DNA of 64,000 bases from Phenylobacterium aquaticum (GTDB lineage Bacteria; Pseudomonadota; Alphaproteobacteria; Caulobacterales; Caulobacteraceae), in contig NZ_JALDPT010000018.1 of the NCBI RefSeq assembly GCF_022695515.1, forward strand, positions 1-64,000. Direction: 5' to 3'. Made by a program: the position numbers and the translations under genes. The notes beneath the pieces were generated by a model, which was not told where the DNA came from, made no database searches, and worked only from the letters and a program-made list of their open reading frames with translations. This document shows positions 55,174 to 63,461 of this stretch, piece after piece; position 1 is the stretch's first letter, and each line of letters starts with the position of its first letter.

Positions 55174-56007
55174 GTGAGCGAGCCCCTGGAGCAAGGCCTG
55201 ATCGAGACGTGGCGTGGCTGGATCGGCCGCGAGGAGCGGCGGAGCGAAGCCCTGGATCCTGAGGCTCTGCGCCGGTTCGCCGCCGCGGTCGGCGCGGGGC
55301 TCGACGTCGAACAGGCCCAGCCGCCCCTGGCGCACTGGGCCTTCTTCCTGCCGGTGTTCCCGGACAGCGAGATCGGGCCGGACGGTCACCCCAAGCGCGG
55401 CGGGTTCCTGCCGCCGGTGACCCTTCCGCGCCGGATGTTCGCGTCGTCCGCCATGACCTTCGGCGCGCCGCTCGTGCTGGGCGAGCCGGCAGAGATGGTC
55501 TCGACCATCCTGGACGTGAAGCATCGTTCGGGCCGCACCGGCGATCTCGTGTTCGTCGAGGTCGAGCGGGTGATCTCGCAAGGCACGGGCGTCTGCGCGC
55601 GCGAGCAGCAGACCATCGTCTATCGCGGGGCGGGGGAGGCGACCGCCGCCCTGGTCCCGGTCGCCCAGGACCTCGGGCCGGACGACGAAGCCTGGCGGCC
55701 CGACACGGTGCGTCTGTTCCGCTTCTCGGCCGTCACCTTCAACAGCCACCGCATCCACTACGACCAACCCTATGCGCGCGGCGAGGAAGGCTATCCCGAC
55801 CTGGTGGTGCATGGCCCCTTCACGGCGGCCAAGCTGCACGCCTATGCCACCCGACGCCTGGGGCGGCCCCTGACCCGCTTCTCGTTCCGCGCCGTGGCGC
55901 CGATCTTCGTGGACCAGCCCGTACGCCTGACCGGCGATCCGGCGACGGGCGCCTTCCAGGCCATCCGCTGCGACGGCGCCCAGGCCATGGCGGCGGAGGC
56001 GGGCTGA
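55174..56007 (+). CDS. MaoC-like double-hotdog dehydratase (FAS1-type)
   Basis: 277 residues, GTG start at 55174. The N-terminal hotdog half resembles FAS1-like dehydratase domains (PPLAHWAFFLPVFPDSEIGP, then RMFASSAMTFGAPLVLGEPA). The C-terminal half has the MaoC active-site segment FNSHRIHYDQPYARGEEGYP with the Asp/His pair, then VVHGPFTAAKLHAYATRRLG. Enzymes of this type include mesaconyl-C4-CoA hydratase and 3-hydroxyacyl dehydratases. The CitE-like gene at 56877 would fit a C4/C5 dicarboxylyl-CoA pathway, but this is inference. Confidence 0.82.
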   Translation: MSEPLEQGLIETWRGWIGREERRSEALDPEALRRFAAAVGAGLDVEQAQPPLAHWAFFLPVFPDSEIGPDGHPKRGGFLPPVTLPRRMFASSAMTFGAPLVLGEPAEMVSTILDVKHRSGRTGDLVFVEVERVISQGTGVCAREQQTIVYRGAGEATAALVPVAQDLGPDDEAWRPDTVRLFRFSAVTFNSHRIHYDQPYARGEEGYPDLVVHGPFTAAKLHAYATRRLGRPLTRFSFRAVAPIFVDQPVRLTGDPATGAFQAIRCDGAQAMAAEAG

Positions 56008-56086
56008 CGCCCTGGATCGCGGTCGGGGTTATCGACAGGTCCGCGAAGCTGTGTTTCGATCAACCTGAGGTGGGGGTCGAAGCGCT

Positions 56087-56842
56087 GTGGACACGGTCAT
56101 TCTGCGGTCGGAGTGGCGACGCTGGACGTTGGCGCTCAACATCATCTCGACGCTTTGCCTGGGTCTTCAGGGTCTGCGCGCCGTGTTGGTCGGCGACCTG
56201 GCTGCAGCCTGGCTCGGGGATGTCGGCGACGCCGGAGCCGTGACGGATGTGTGGCTCAAATGGACCTATGTGGCCACGGCTTGTGTGGAACTGGCCTGGA
56301 TCTACAAGGCCTATTCGCTCGCGTCTCAAGTCTCTGGAAAGCTGAAATATTCGCCGATCCAAGCGGTTACGCTGCTCATATTCCCCGCGCTCAATTTGCT
56401 CTACGGCATACCCGTGGCCTATGCGCTTTGGAGGAGCGCTCGAGCCCCCGAAAGGTCTCTGTTGATCCTTGTCTGGTGGGGGTTCTGGATCGTCTCCTTC
56501 TATTTCAGTGTCCTATGGTACGTTTCGTATCTCATGCCGGTCAGAGGCCAGATCCTATTCGTCGGATCGACGGTGTGCTTTCTCATCCTGGCCAACCGCA
56601 TCACGGGCTATCAACTCGCCCAAATGGCGGCCGAGCCGTCGGGCCTGGCGGACGCCGCAGAGGAACGGCCTTCAGCGCCCCGGCCCGCGGGCTGGAGCCT
56701 GGACGGCGGCGTCGAGCCCCTTGCCACCACGCGCATTGATGAGCTGGCCCAAGAGCATTCGATGACGGTTCAGCAGGTGATCCCCGCGGCCCCTGCGCCA
56801 GTGGTTGTGATCAGGAAGCCGGCGGCGCCGAAGGGCGATTGA
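56087..56842 (+). CDS. DUF4328-like membrane protein
   Basis: 251 residues, GTG start at 56087 without a strong ribosome site. About four to five hydrophobic helices: WTLALNIISTLCLGLQGLR, WTYVATACVELAWIYKAYSL, AVTLLIFPALNLLYGIPVAY, ILVWWGFWIVSFYFSVLWYV. KYSPIQAVTLLIFPALNLLY resembles the conserved SP..A....IP..N core of DUF4328. A disordered Pro/Ala tail follows. The gene is lower in GC than its neighbours. Function unknown. Confidence 0.65.
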   Translation: MDTVILRSEWRRWTLALNIISTLCLGLQGLRAVLVGDLAAAWLGDVGDAGAVTDVWLKWTYVATACVELAWIYKAYSLASQVSGKLKYSPIQAVTLLIFPALNLLYGIPVAYALWRSARAPERSLLILVWWGFWIVSFYFSVLWYVSYLMPVRGQILFVGSTVCFLILANRITGYQLAQMAAEPSGLADAAEERPSAPRPAGWSLDGGVEPLATTRIDELAQEHSMTVQQVIPAAPAPVVVIRKPAAPKGD

Positions 56843-56876
56843 TCCGCGGCATGATCGGCGGACTGGCCTTGAAGGC

Positions 56877-57842
56877 CTAAGCCAGCCCGATCCGGCGCGC
56901 TTTCTCCACCAGGCCCTGGGCCTGACGGACGGAGGCGATGTCGATCATCTTGCCGTCCAGCACCACGGCCCCGCGGCCGGCGGCCGAGGCCTCGTCCAGG
57001 GCGGCCAGGATGCGCTTGGCCTTGTCGATCTCGGCGGGGGAGGGCCTGAAGGCGGCGTTCAGGGGCTCGATCTGGCTGGGGTGGATCGCCCACTTGCCGT
57101 CGAAGCCCATGGCGGCCGAGCGGCGGGCGGCGGCCTCTAGGCCCTCGGGATCGTTGAAGTCGCCATAGGGGCCGTCCACGGGCCGCACGCCGGCCGCCCG
57201 GCAGGCCACGACGATGCGGGCCAGGGCATAGTGCCAGGGATCGCCCAGGAACCGCGCCCGAGCCCCTTGCGCGTCCGCGTCGGCGAGGACGGCGTAGTCC
57301 GGCACCGGGCCGCCGATGGAGGTCGAGCGCGCGCCGATCGAGGCGGCGAAGTCGCCGGGGCCAAAGTGCAGGCTCTCCACCCGCGGGCTGGCGGCGGCTA
57401 TGGCCTCGACGTTGGTGAGCCCCTCGGCGGTCTCGATCTGCAGCTCCAGACCCAGGCGCTTGCGGCCGGTGGCGGCCTCGATCTGGGAGAGCAGCACATC
57501 CAGCAGGTGGACGTCGGCGGCGCTGTTGATCTTCGGGACCATGATCAGGTCGAGCCGGTTCCCGCCGCGCTCGGCCACCTCGATCAGGTCGCGGTACATG
57601 AAGGGGGTGTCGAGCGCATTGATCCGCACCGAGACCGTGCGCTGGCCCCAGTCCAGTTCGTTGAGGGCGGCGATCACCGTCTCGCGGGCGGCGGGCTTGT
57701 CGGACGACGCGACCGAGTCCTCCAGGTCGAGCATGACGATGTCGGCGGCGCTTGCGGCGGCCTTCTCCAGGAATCGGCGCTGTGATCCGGGAACCGACAG
57801 CTGGGAGCGATTCAGGCGGGCGGGGCGGGCGGCGTCGAACAT
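56877..57842 (-). CDS. CitE-like CoA ester lyase (HpcH/HpaI family)
   Basis: 321 residues of the citrate lyase beta / malyl-CoA lyase family. Metal and substrate residues lie in RSQLSVPGSQRRFLEKAAAS, ADIVMLDLEDSVASSDKPAA, LDLIMVPKINSAADV, RLGLELQIETAEGLTNVEAI and SLHFGPGDFAASIG. No citrate lyase alpha or gamma genes are nearby, so a free-standing malyl-CoA or beta-methylmalyl-CoA lyase/thioesterase is more likely than a citrate lyase subunit. Confidence 0.88.
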   Translation of the reverse strand: MFDAARPARLNRSQLSVPGSQRRFLEKAAASAADIVMLDLEDSVASSDKPAARETVIAALNELDWGQRTVSVRINALDTPFMYRDLIEVAERGGNRLDLIMVPKINSAADVHLLDVLLSQIEAATGRKRLGLELQIETAEGLTNVEAIAAASPRVESLHFGPGDFAASIGARSTSIGGPVPDYAVLADADAQGARARFLGDPWHYALARIVVACRAAGVRPVDGPYGDFNDPEGLEAAARRSAAMGFDGKWAIHPSQIEPLNAAFRPSPAEIDKAKRILAALDEASAAGRGAVVLDGKMIDIASVRQAQGLVEKARRIGLA

Positions 57843-57922
57843 GGGGACGGCTCACAGGGCAGGGCGCGGCGGCGCGGGAACGCGAGCCCGGTCATAAGTG
57901 CGGCGATGGCGTGGGTCTAGCG

Positions 57923-57942
57923 GGGGAGCGCTCCGGCTCCCC
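57923..57942 (-). terminator. Hairpin downstream of tRNA-Asn
   Basis: Stem GGGGAGC / GCTCCCC around GCTCCG, 4 bases past the tRNA 3' end on the minus strand. No T-run follows, so it may aid 3' processing rather than terminate. Confidence 0.4.
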
Positions 57943-57946
57943 ACGA

Positions 57947-58022
57947 TGGCTCCCCGAGCAGGACTCGAACCTGCGACAAGTCGGTTAACAGCCGACTGCT
58001 CTACCAGCTGAGCTATCGGGGA
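57947..58022 (-). tRNA. tRNA-Asn (GTT)
   Basis: 76-base cloverleaf on the minus strand: acceptor TCCCCGA / TCGGGGA, D-arm GCTCAGCTGGTAGAGC, anticodon arm GTCGGCTGTTAACCGAC with anticodon GTT at 57987-57989, T-arm GCAGGTTCGAGTCCTGC, discriminator G and an encoded CCA end. Confidence 0.97.
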
Positions 58023-58040
58023 ACATCGTTGGAGGCCGGG

Positions 58041-58068
58041 CGTATAGACTGGCCGCGCGGGCGCGCAA
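58041..58068 (-). promoter_or_regulatory. Promoter candidate for tRNA-Asn
   Basis: On the minus strand TTGCGC (58063-58068), a 16-base spacer and TATACG (58041-58046), ending 18 bases before the tRNA 5' end. Confidence 0.6.
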
Positions 58069-58082
58069 GCGGGTCTTGGCGA

Positions 58083-59123
58083 CTAAAATCCGAGCTCCTT
58101 GCCGTTGGCCTTCCCGTCGACGATCTGATCGAGATATTCGCTGAGCCCGTAGCCCACCAGCTCGCCGCAGCGGTACTCGGTGAAGCCCTCGGTGATGCGG
58201 GTCTGCAGCTCGGTTCCGTCCGGCGCGGTGCGGCGGTTGCGCAAGGGAATCAGCGAAATCACCTGGCCGGTGACCTCATAGGCCTTGCCGCCCTCGGTCT
58301 TCACCATGGCGCGCAGGGCGGTCTGATAGCCGTGCTCGTCCCAGTCGCTGTCGATCACGCATTCCTCGATCAGGTCATAGATCCCGTCGCGGAACACCAT
58401 GCCGCCCTGGCGGACCCCGCCCTTGCCGTCGCCGATGGTCGACAGCATCATCCCGAAGTCGCGGCCGAAGTTCATCGGGCACCAACGGTACCAGTCGATC
58501 GCCTGCCAGTGGCGCGGGCCCCAGGACTTGTCGCGCAGGCCATAGCCCGAGATCTCGAATCGCTCGTCGCCGACCGAGAAGCTGCCGCTGGCGGCGCAGT
58601 GCTGCTCGTAGTGCGCCTTGGCGAAGGACTTCTCGGGATCGATCTCCAGGGGCGTGCCGTCCGCCTTGACGGTCTCGCCGCCATACATGGGCGACACGCC
58701 CTCATAGGTCAGGTCGACGGTGCAGGGGACGGTGGGGTTCTCGCGGAAGGCCTTCTTGGGATCGGCCATCTCATGCGGCCGGGCCAGGACCAGGGCCTTG
58801 CCGGAATAGGTGACCTTCAGGCGCTTGAAGGGCTCGACCACCTCGACCTTCAGGCCGCCGGCGTTGAGCTCCTTGTTGTCCTCGATCGTCGGCCGCCCGA
58901 ACATGAAGGCCACCCGGCCATCCGGCAGATAGAGGCAGACGCTCATCTCGGCATAGTGCTCGTTGGGCCGGTTGCCGACCCGGAACCAGCCGCCCGTCTT
59001 CTTCGCGGGGTCGAAGACGTTGAAGTACATGCTCTCGTTATAGTTCTTGGCGTCGCCCGGATCGTGCGGGAACTCGTCCTGCGGTTCGAGGCGGGTCTTG
59101 AAGCCGGTCGGAGTCTTGGCCAT
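58083..59123 (-). CDS. Hypothetical protein, AttH/CrtC-like lipocalin-type fold
   Basis: 346 residues, no signal peptide or membrane segment. Recurrent Trp/Tyr/Gly strands (MYFNVFDPAKKTGGWFRVGN, FEISGYGLRDKSWGPRHWQA, IDWYRWCPMNFGRDFGMMLS) resemble the DUF7064/7065 and CrtC/AttH-like families of hydroxylated-lipid or terpenoid-modifying proteins. GLRDKSWGPRHW is the most conserved-looking motif. No catalytic assignment is safe. An orphan terminator hairpin lies in its upstream region (59213-59239) and may be part of its leader. Confidence 0.7.
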   Translation of the reverse strand: MAKTPTGFKTRLEPQDEFPHDPGDAKNYNESMYFNVFDPAKKTGGWFRVGNRPNEHYAEMSVCLYLPDGRVAFMFGRPTIEDNKELNAGGLKVEVVEPFKRLKVTYSGKALVLARPHEMADPKKAFRENPTVPCTVDLTYEGVSPMYGGETVKADGTPLEIDPEKSFAKAHYEQHCAASGSFSVGDERFEISGYGLRDKSWGPRHWQAIDWYRWCPMNFGRDFGMMLSTIGDGKGGVRQGGMVFRDGIYDLIEECVIDSDWDEHGYQTALRAMVKTEGGKAYEVTGQVISLIPLRNRRTAPDGTELQTRITEGFTEYRCGELVGYGLSEYLDQIVDGKANGKELGF

Positions 59124-59212
59124 GCGGGCCTCCCAGGGATTGGAATTTCCGGTATGTTGGGCGCGTTGACGCTGGGGGCGCCAAGCGGAACTCGACGGTT
59201 TTGACGCAGGTC

Positions 59213-59239
59213 AAAAAAAAGCCCGGCAGTGCGCCGGGC
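59213..59239 (-). terminator. Strong intrinsic terminator with no gene in front of it
   Basis: On the minus strand GCCCGGC / GCCGGGC with loop GCACT is followed by eight T. No minus-strand protein gene lies upstream; the next gene downstream on that strand starts 90 bases later. It therefore ends either a small RNA or a leader transcript of the gene at 58083-59123. Confidence 0.85.
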
Positions 59240-59350
59240 TGTTTGAAGTCGGTGATGGTGGGGTGTCTTCAAGGAAGACAACGACAGACTCTGCTCCCCT
59301 GGTGAACCAAAGGTTAATTGGGCGGATTCAGACTCATTAATCGCCCAAAA
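59213..59350 (-). ncRNA. Candidate small RNA or attenuated leader
   Basis: The 324-base space 59124-59447 has no convincing ORF. On the minus strand a 5' stem (TTGGGCG / CGCCCAA around ATTAATGAGTCTGAATC, about 59317-59348) is followed by about 75 unstructured bases and then the strong terminator at 59239-59213. The region also carries three GANTC sites. The layout fits a transcript of about 100-135 bases; the 5' end is not determinable. Confidence 0.35.
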
Positions 59351-59447
59351 GGACAGAATGCCGCATAGGAAGGCGCTGGTCGGGATAGGGCGGCTGGCGG
59401 CAAGAGGGGCGGGTCCGCGGGATTGGCGGGGCCGGAGACGGGGCGAA

Positions 59448-60845
59448 ATGCGCATACATTTCACAGGTATAGCGGGGGCCGGCATGAGCGCGGCGGCCCT
59501 GATGATGCGCGACGCCGGCCATCAGGTGTCAGGATCCGACCAGGACGTGTTTCCGCCCATGTCGACCTATGTGGCGGGCCTGGGCTTCCCGGTCGTTTAC
59601 CGATTCGACGCGGCGAATCTCCCGCAGGACCTCGACATCCTGGTGCTGGGCGCCAGCGCCAAGCTGGGCGGAGACGACAATCCCGAGGTCGCGGCGGCCC
59701 GCGCCCGGGGCGTGAAGATCACCACTTTCGCCGAACTGGTGGGGGAGGCGACGGCCAAGCGCGTGAACACAGTGGTCGCCGGCTCGTTCGGAAAGTCCAC
59801 CTGCACGGCCCTGCTGGCCCATGTGCTGCACCAGGCGGGCGTCGACGCCGGCTGGATGATCGGGGCGATCTCGCCGTCGCTTCCCGCCACCGGCCATTGG
59901 GGCACGGCGCCGGACATGGTGCTGGAGGGCGACGAATATGTGGTGAGCCAGAGCGACCACCGCTCCAAGTTCGCCCTCTATCACCCCGACCACCTGCTGC
60001 TGACCTCGCTGATCCACGACCACGTCAACGTGTTCCCGACCTTCGCAGAGTACGAGGCGCCGTTCCGCGACCTGCTGAGGGGCCTGCCGGCGGCCGGCGT
60101 GGCGGTGATGCGCGAGCACCCGGCGATCCGCGCCGTAGCCGGTGAGACCGCCGCCCGCATCGTCTGGTACGACACTGAGCCCTGCGACGGCTGGTTCAGC
60201 CGCGACGTGGTCTATGGTGAGACCACCCGCTTCACCCTGGTCGGGCCCGGCGGGCGCACCCTGCCGCTGGCGACCTCCCTGCTGGGCGCCCACAACATCG
60301 AGAACATCGTCGGCGTCAGCGCCTATCTGCTGGAGCGCGGCCTGGTGAGCGAGGCCGCCCTGGCCGCGGCCCTGGCGAGCTTCGGCGGCATTCGCCGCAG
60401 GCTGGACCGGCTGACCACCACCTCGCGCGTCCCCCTGATCGAAGGCTTCGGCTCCTCCTACGAGAAGGCCCGCTCGGCCATCGAGGCCCTGCAGCTGCAC
60501 TATCCCGACCGCCCCCTGACGGTGGTGTTCGAACCCCACACCTTCTCCTGGCGCTCCCGCGACGCGCTCGGCTGGTACGACACGGTGTTCGAGGGCGCGG
60601 CCCGCGTGCTGGTGATCCCGCCGCCGGAGCACGGGGCGGCCAGCCATCACCAGTCCAGCTATGACGAGATTCTCGCCCGCGTCGCCGCCACCGGCGTACC
60701 GAGCCGGGGCGTCCGGACTGCGGAGCAGGCAACCGCGGCGCTCAGCGAGCTCGAGGGCGACGAGATCGTCCTCCTTCTGTCCTCAGGCCCCCTGCTGGGC
60801 CTGCCGGACAGCCTGCCGGCCGTGATGGACCGCTTCTACGGCTGA
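59448..60845 (+). CDS. mpl: Mpl-like UDP-N-acetylmuramate tripeptide ligase
   Basis: Mur-ligase-type enzyme for recycling cell-wall tripeptide onto UDP-MurNAc. The start at 59448 (MRIHFTGIAGAGMSAAALMM) gives 465 residues, Mpl size. The ATP loop is VVAGSFGKSTCTALLAHVL, with Phe-Gly-Lys-Ser in place of the usual His-Gly-Lys-Thr. VLEGDEYVVSQSDHRSKFAL corresponds to the ADEYDxxxxDKRSKF motif of Mpl. LGAHNIENIVGVSAYLLERG and GGIRRRLDRLTTTSRVPLIE are typical C-terminal elements. It overlaps the convergent tetR by 10 bases. With nagZ it represents peptidoglycan recycling in this window. Confidence 0.85.
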   Translation: MRIHFTGIAGAGMSAAALMMRDAGHQVSGSDQDVFPPMSTYVAGLGFPVVYRFDAANLPQDLDILVLGASAKLGGDDNPEVAAARARGVKITTFAELVGEATAKRVNTVVAGSFGKSTCTALLAHVLHQAGVDAGWMIGAISPSLPATGHWGTAPDMVLEGDEYVVSQSDHRSKFALYHPDHLLLTSLIHDHVNVFPTFAEYEAPFRDLLRGLPAAGVAVMREHPAIRAVAGETAARIVWYDTEPCDGWFSRDVVYGETTRFTLVGPGGRTLPLATSLLGAHNIENIVGVSAYLLERGLVSEAALAAALASFGGIRRRLDRLTTTSRVPLIEGFGSSYEKARSAIEALQLHYPDRPLTVVFEPHTFSWRSRDALGWYDTVFEGAARVLVIPPPEHGAASHHQSSYDEILARVAATGVPSRGVRTAEQATAALSELEGDEIVLLLSSGPLLGLPDSLPAVMDRFYG

Positions 60846-61393
60846 AGATCGCGACGGCTGGCGTCGAGCGCGGTCGACAGAATCTCGCGGGCCAGCGGGC
60901 TGTCGTCCGGCAGGGCGCGGGCCAGGATCATGGCGCCGGCCATGCGGCTGAACAGGGCGATGGCGTCGGCCCGCTGGGTCTCGCCCGCCGGCAGGCGTTC
61001 GGCCACAGAGGCGAAGATCCGCTCCAGACCCTCGGCGAACACCGCCTTGACCGGCTCTGGCTGGCGCGCCGCGTCTCCGCCCAGGGCGGCGGCGGGGCAG
61101 GTGCGGCCCGGCGCCCGGCGCGCCGCATCGGACAGATAGCCGGTGACCAGCTCGTCCAGGCTGCGGGCCTTGGCCCGCTCGGCGTCCATGCTGCGAAAGG
61201 CGTGGTCCAGGGCCTCGGCGGCGAGCGCCTCCTTGGAGTCGAAGTGATTGTAGAAGCCGCCATGGGTGAAGCCGGCGGCCTTCATCAGCTCGCCCACCGC
61301 CACGCCCTCGAAGCCCCGCTCGCGGAACAGCCGGGCGGCGACCTCCACCACCTTGTCGTGGTTCTCCTGGGCCTGGCTGCGGCTGATGCGCAT
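60836..61393 (-). CDS. TetR family transcriptional regulator
   Basis: 185 residues from the ATG at 61393. The N-terminal HTH reads VVEVAARLFRERGFEGVAVG, ELMKAAGFTHGGFYNHFDSK (about residues 15-55). The C-terminal ligand domain has CPAAALGGDAARQPEPVKAV, typical of the YcdC/AcrR-like group. It is divergent from the tautomerase gene at 61544, with two GATGATG palindromes in the shared 150-base region, so autoregulation and control of the tautomerase are likely. Confidence 0.92.
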   Translation of the reverse strand: MRISRSQAQENHDKVVEVAARLFRERGFEGVAVGELMKAAGFTHGGFYNHFDSKEALAAEALDHAFRSMDAERAKARSLDELVTGYLSDAARRAPGRTCPAAALGGDAARQPEPVKAVFAEGLERIFASVAERLPAGETQRADAIALFSRMAGAMILARALPDDSPLAREILSTALDASRRDLQP

Positions 61394-61407
61394 GGCGGTC
61401 GCCTTTC

Positions 61408-61423
61408 GATGATGTGCATCATC
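61408..61423 (-). promoter_or_regulatory. TetR operator 1
   Basis: GATGATG-TG-CATCATC: 7-base inverted arms, 15 bases upstream of the tetR ATG. Confidence 0.7.
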
Positions 61424-61480
61424 AATAATCCGTGAGCGCGCCGATTTCAAGCGCAGGACGGATTGTCCCTCGGGTTTAAA

Positions 61481-61498
61481 TGATGATGATCATCATCA
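61481..61498 (+). promoter_or_regulatory. TetR operator 2
   Basis: TGATGATGATCATCATCA is a perfect 18-base palindrome with the same half-site (GATGATG) as operator 1, 45 bases before the tautomerase ATG. Confidence 0.7.
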
Positions 61499-61543
61499 AT
61501 GAGTCCGGCGGGAATGGCCTGCGGACCAGCAGGGACATCCGTC

Positions 61544-61978
61544 ATGCCGCTTTGGAAGCTCTATCACCCGCCCGGCGCCTTCTCGGCCGAGGACAAGAAG
61601 GCGATGTCGACCGCCATCACCGCCCTCTATGCGCGGCTGCCGAAGTTCTATGTGGGGGTGATCTTCGAGGAGGTGGCGCCGGCCAATTTCTATGTGGGCG
61701 GCGAGAGCCGGGACAATTTCGTCCGCATCTGGATCGACCACATCGCCCGGACCCTGCCGACCCCGGAAGCCCGGGCGCGATGCGTGGCGGCCTTCGACGC
61801 GACCCTGGCGCCCTATATCCGCGACCGCGGGCTCGACTGGGAGTTCCACATCGACGAGACGCCCTTCGACCTCTGGTCCATCCAGGGCTACCGGCCGCCG
61901 GCCGCGGACTCCGAGGCCGAGAAGCGCTGGATCGCGGAGAACCGACCCAGCGCCTATGCGACGGAGCCGGCGGTCTGA
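61544..61978 (+). CDS. Tautomerase (cis-CaaD-like) family protein
   Basis: 144 residues from the ATG at 61544, chosen because it places Pro directly after Met (MPLWKLYHPPGAFSAEDKKA), the catalytic N-terminal Pro of the tautomerase superfamily. LPKFYVGVIFEEVAPANFYV and GGESRDNFVRIWIDHIART match the putative oxalocrotonate tautomerase / cis-3-chloroacrylic acid dehalogenase-like family. Substrate unknown; presumably induced by the ligand of the divergent TetR. Confidence 0.85.
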   Translation: MPLWKLYHPPGAFSAEDKKAMSTAITALYARLPKFYVGVIFEEVAPANFYVGGESRDNFVRIWIDHIARTLPTPEARARCVAAFDATLAPYIRDRGLDWEFHIDETPFDLWSIQGYRPPAADSEAEKRWIAENRPSAYATEPAV

Positions 61979-61994
61979 CCGCCGGCCCCTAGGA

Positions 61995-63328
61995 TCAGTG
62001 CCGCGGTGGGATCGGCTGGACGTATTCGTCGCTCACCGCGACATCGGCGAACATCTTCTTGCGCGGCCCCATGTAGCCGAACAGGAAGGCCGCCACTTTC
62101 CGCATCTGGATCTCTTCCGACCCCTCGGTGATCCGATAGCGGCGGTGGTGGCGATAGATGTGCTCGAAGGGCTTGTGGCGCGAATAGCCCATGCCCCCGT
62201 GGATCTGCATGGCGCGGTCGGCGGCCTCGCAGACCAGTCGGTTGGCCCAGTAGTTACACATCGAGACCTTGTCGGAGATCTGCTTCTCGATCTCCTTGTG
62301 CTCCATGTGATCCATCTGCCAGGCGGTCTTACGGATCAACAGGCGCAGCATCTCGCACTGGGTCGAGAGTTCGACCAGCGGCCACTGGATGGCCTGGTTG
62401 TCGGACAGGGGCTTGCCGAACGGCTTGCGCTCGCGGGCGTACTTCACGCTCTCGTCGATGCAGAAGACCGCCGCCCCCAGGGACGAGGCCGCCTGGCGGA
62501 TGCGATTCTGGTGCACGAAGCTCTGGCCCAGGCCCAGGCCGCGGTCGACCACGCCCCAGTAGCTGTCCTCCGGCACCCAGACGTCGGTGTAGCTGACGCG
62601 GGGGTGGTCGGTCGGCATGTTGAAGGTCCACATGTACTGCTCGACCTTCACCCCGGGCGCGTCGGCCGGGACGATGAAGCAGGTGATGCCGGTGGCGTCC
62701 CCGTCCTTGCCGCTGGTGCGGGCGAAGACCATGCAGTGGGTGGCCACGTGCATGCCCGTCGACCACATCTTCTCGCCGTTGATCAGCCAGCCGGGCTGGC
62801 CGTCCTTCACGTGCGGGACGCGCGGGTCTCCATGAAGGTGGCGTCCGAGCCGTGATTGGGCTCGGTTAGGCCGAAGGTCGTCCGCATCTTGCCGCCGAGC
62901 ACCTTCTCGCCGTCGCGGGCGTACTGGGCGTTGGTGGCGAACTCCTTGAACATCAGGATGAAGGGGTTGTTGCCGACGATCGAGTGCTCGGTCTGCAGGT
63001 CGTTGTGCAGGCCCAGGCCCTTGGCGGCCAGGTGCTCGCGGATCACCGCCATGTCCAGGTTCGAGCCGCCCTTGCCGCCCATCTCCGGCGGCCAGGCGTA
63101 GCGCAGGTGGCCGGCGTCGTCGGCGACCTTGCGGGCCTCGGCGAGCAGCTCCTCCCACTCGTGGCGGGGCAGGCCGTCGCGGTCCCAGTCGGTCCGGGCG
63201 TGCTCGCGCCGATGGTCGAAGAACCGGATGTTGTCGTCGCGGTTCTCGATCGGCTTGATCTTGTCCTCGATGAAGGCGTCGAGCTCGGCCAGATAGGCGG
63301 TCAGCTCAGGGGACAGGTTGAAATCCAT
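61995..63328 (-). pseudogene. Acyl-CoA dehydrogenase (ACAD10/11-like), one frameshift
   Basis: Two frames form one protein of about 444 residues. The N-terminal frame (63328 to about 62822) reads MDFNLSPELTAYLAELDAFI to TTFGLTEPNHGSDATFMETR, the FAD segment TEPxxGSD. The second (about 62821-61995) continues VPHVKDGQPGWLINGEKMWS to the C-terminal YRITEGSEEIQMRKVAAFLF, with the catalytic-Glu region EGSEEI. One base (probably G, giving METRGVPH) is missing near 62816-62826. Length and the RKPFGKPLSDNQAIQWPLVE segment fit the ACAD10/11-type branch. It is divergent from an APH-fold kinase gene. Confidence 0.87.
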
Positions 63329-63461
63329 GGTCTCACTCCCTCGGGGTGTTGGCCCCGTCGCGTTTTGGCCGGCAGGTTGGTCGTCAAAATTGGCGATTTA
63401 CAAGCCGGCTGTTCGTCCTGCAGATCGTTAAATCTGAGTCAGCCGAAAGTTCCGTGGCGTC

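Noticed and set aside
61481..61498. GATGATGAT tract as a simple microsatellite
   Set aside because: It is a perfect palindrome with the same half-site as the nearby 61408-61423 site and lies in a TetR divergent promoter.
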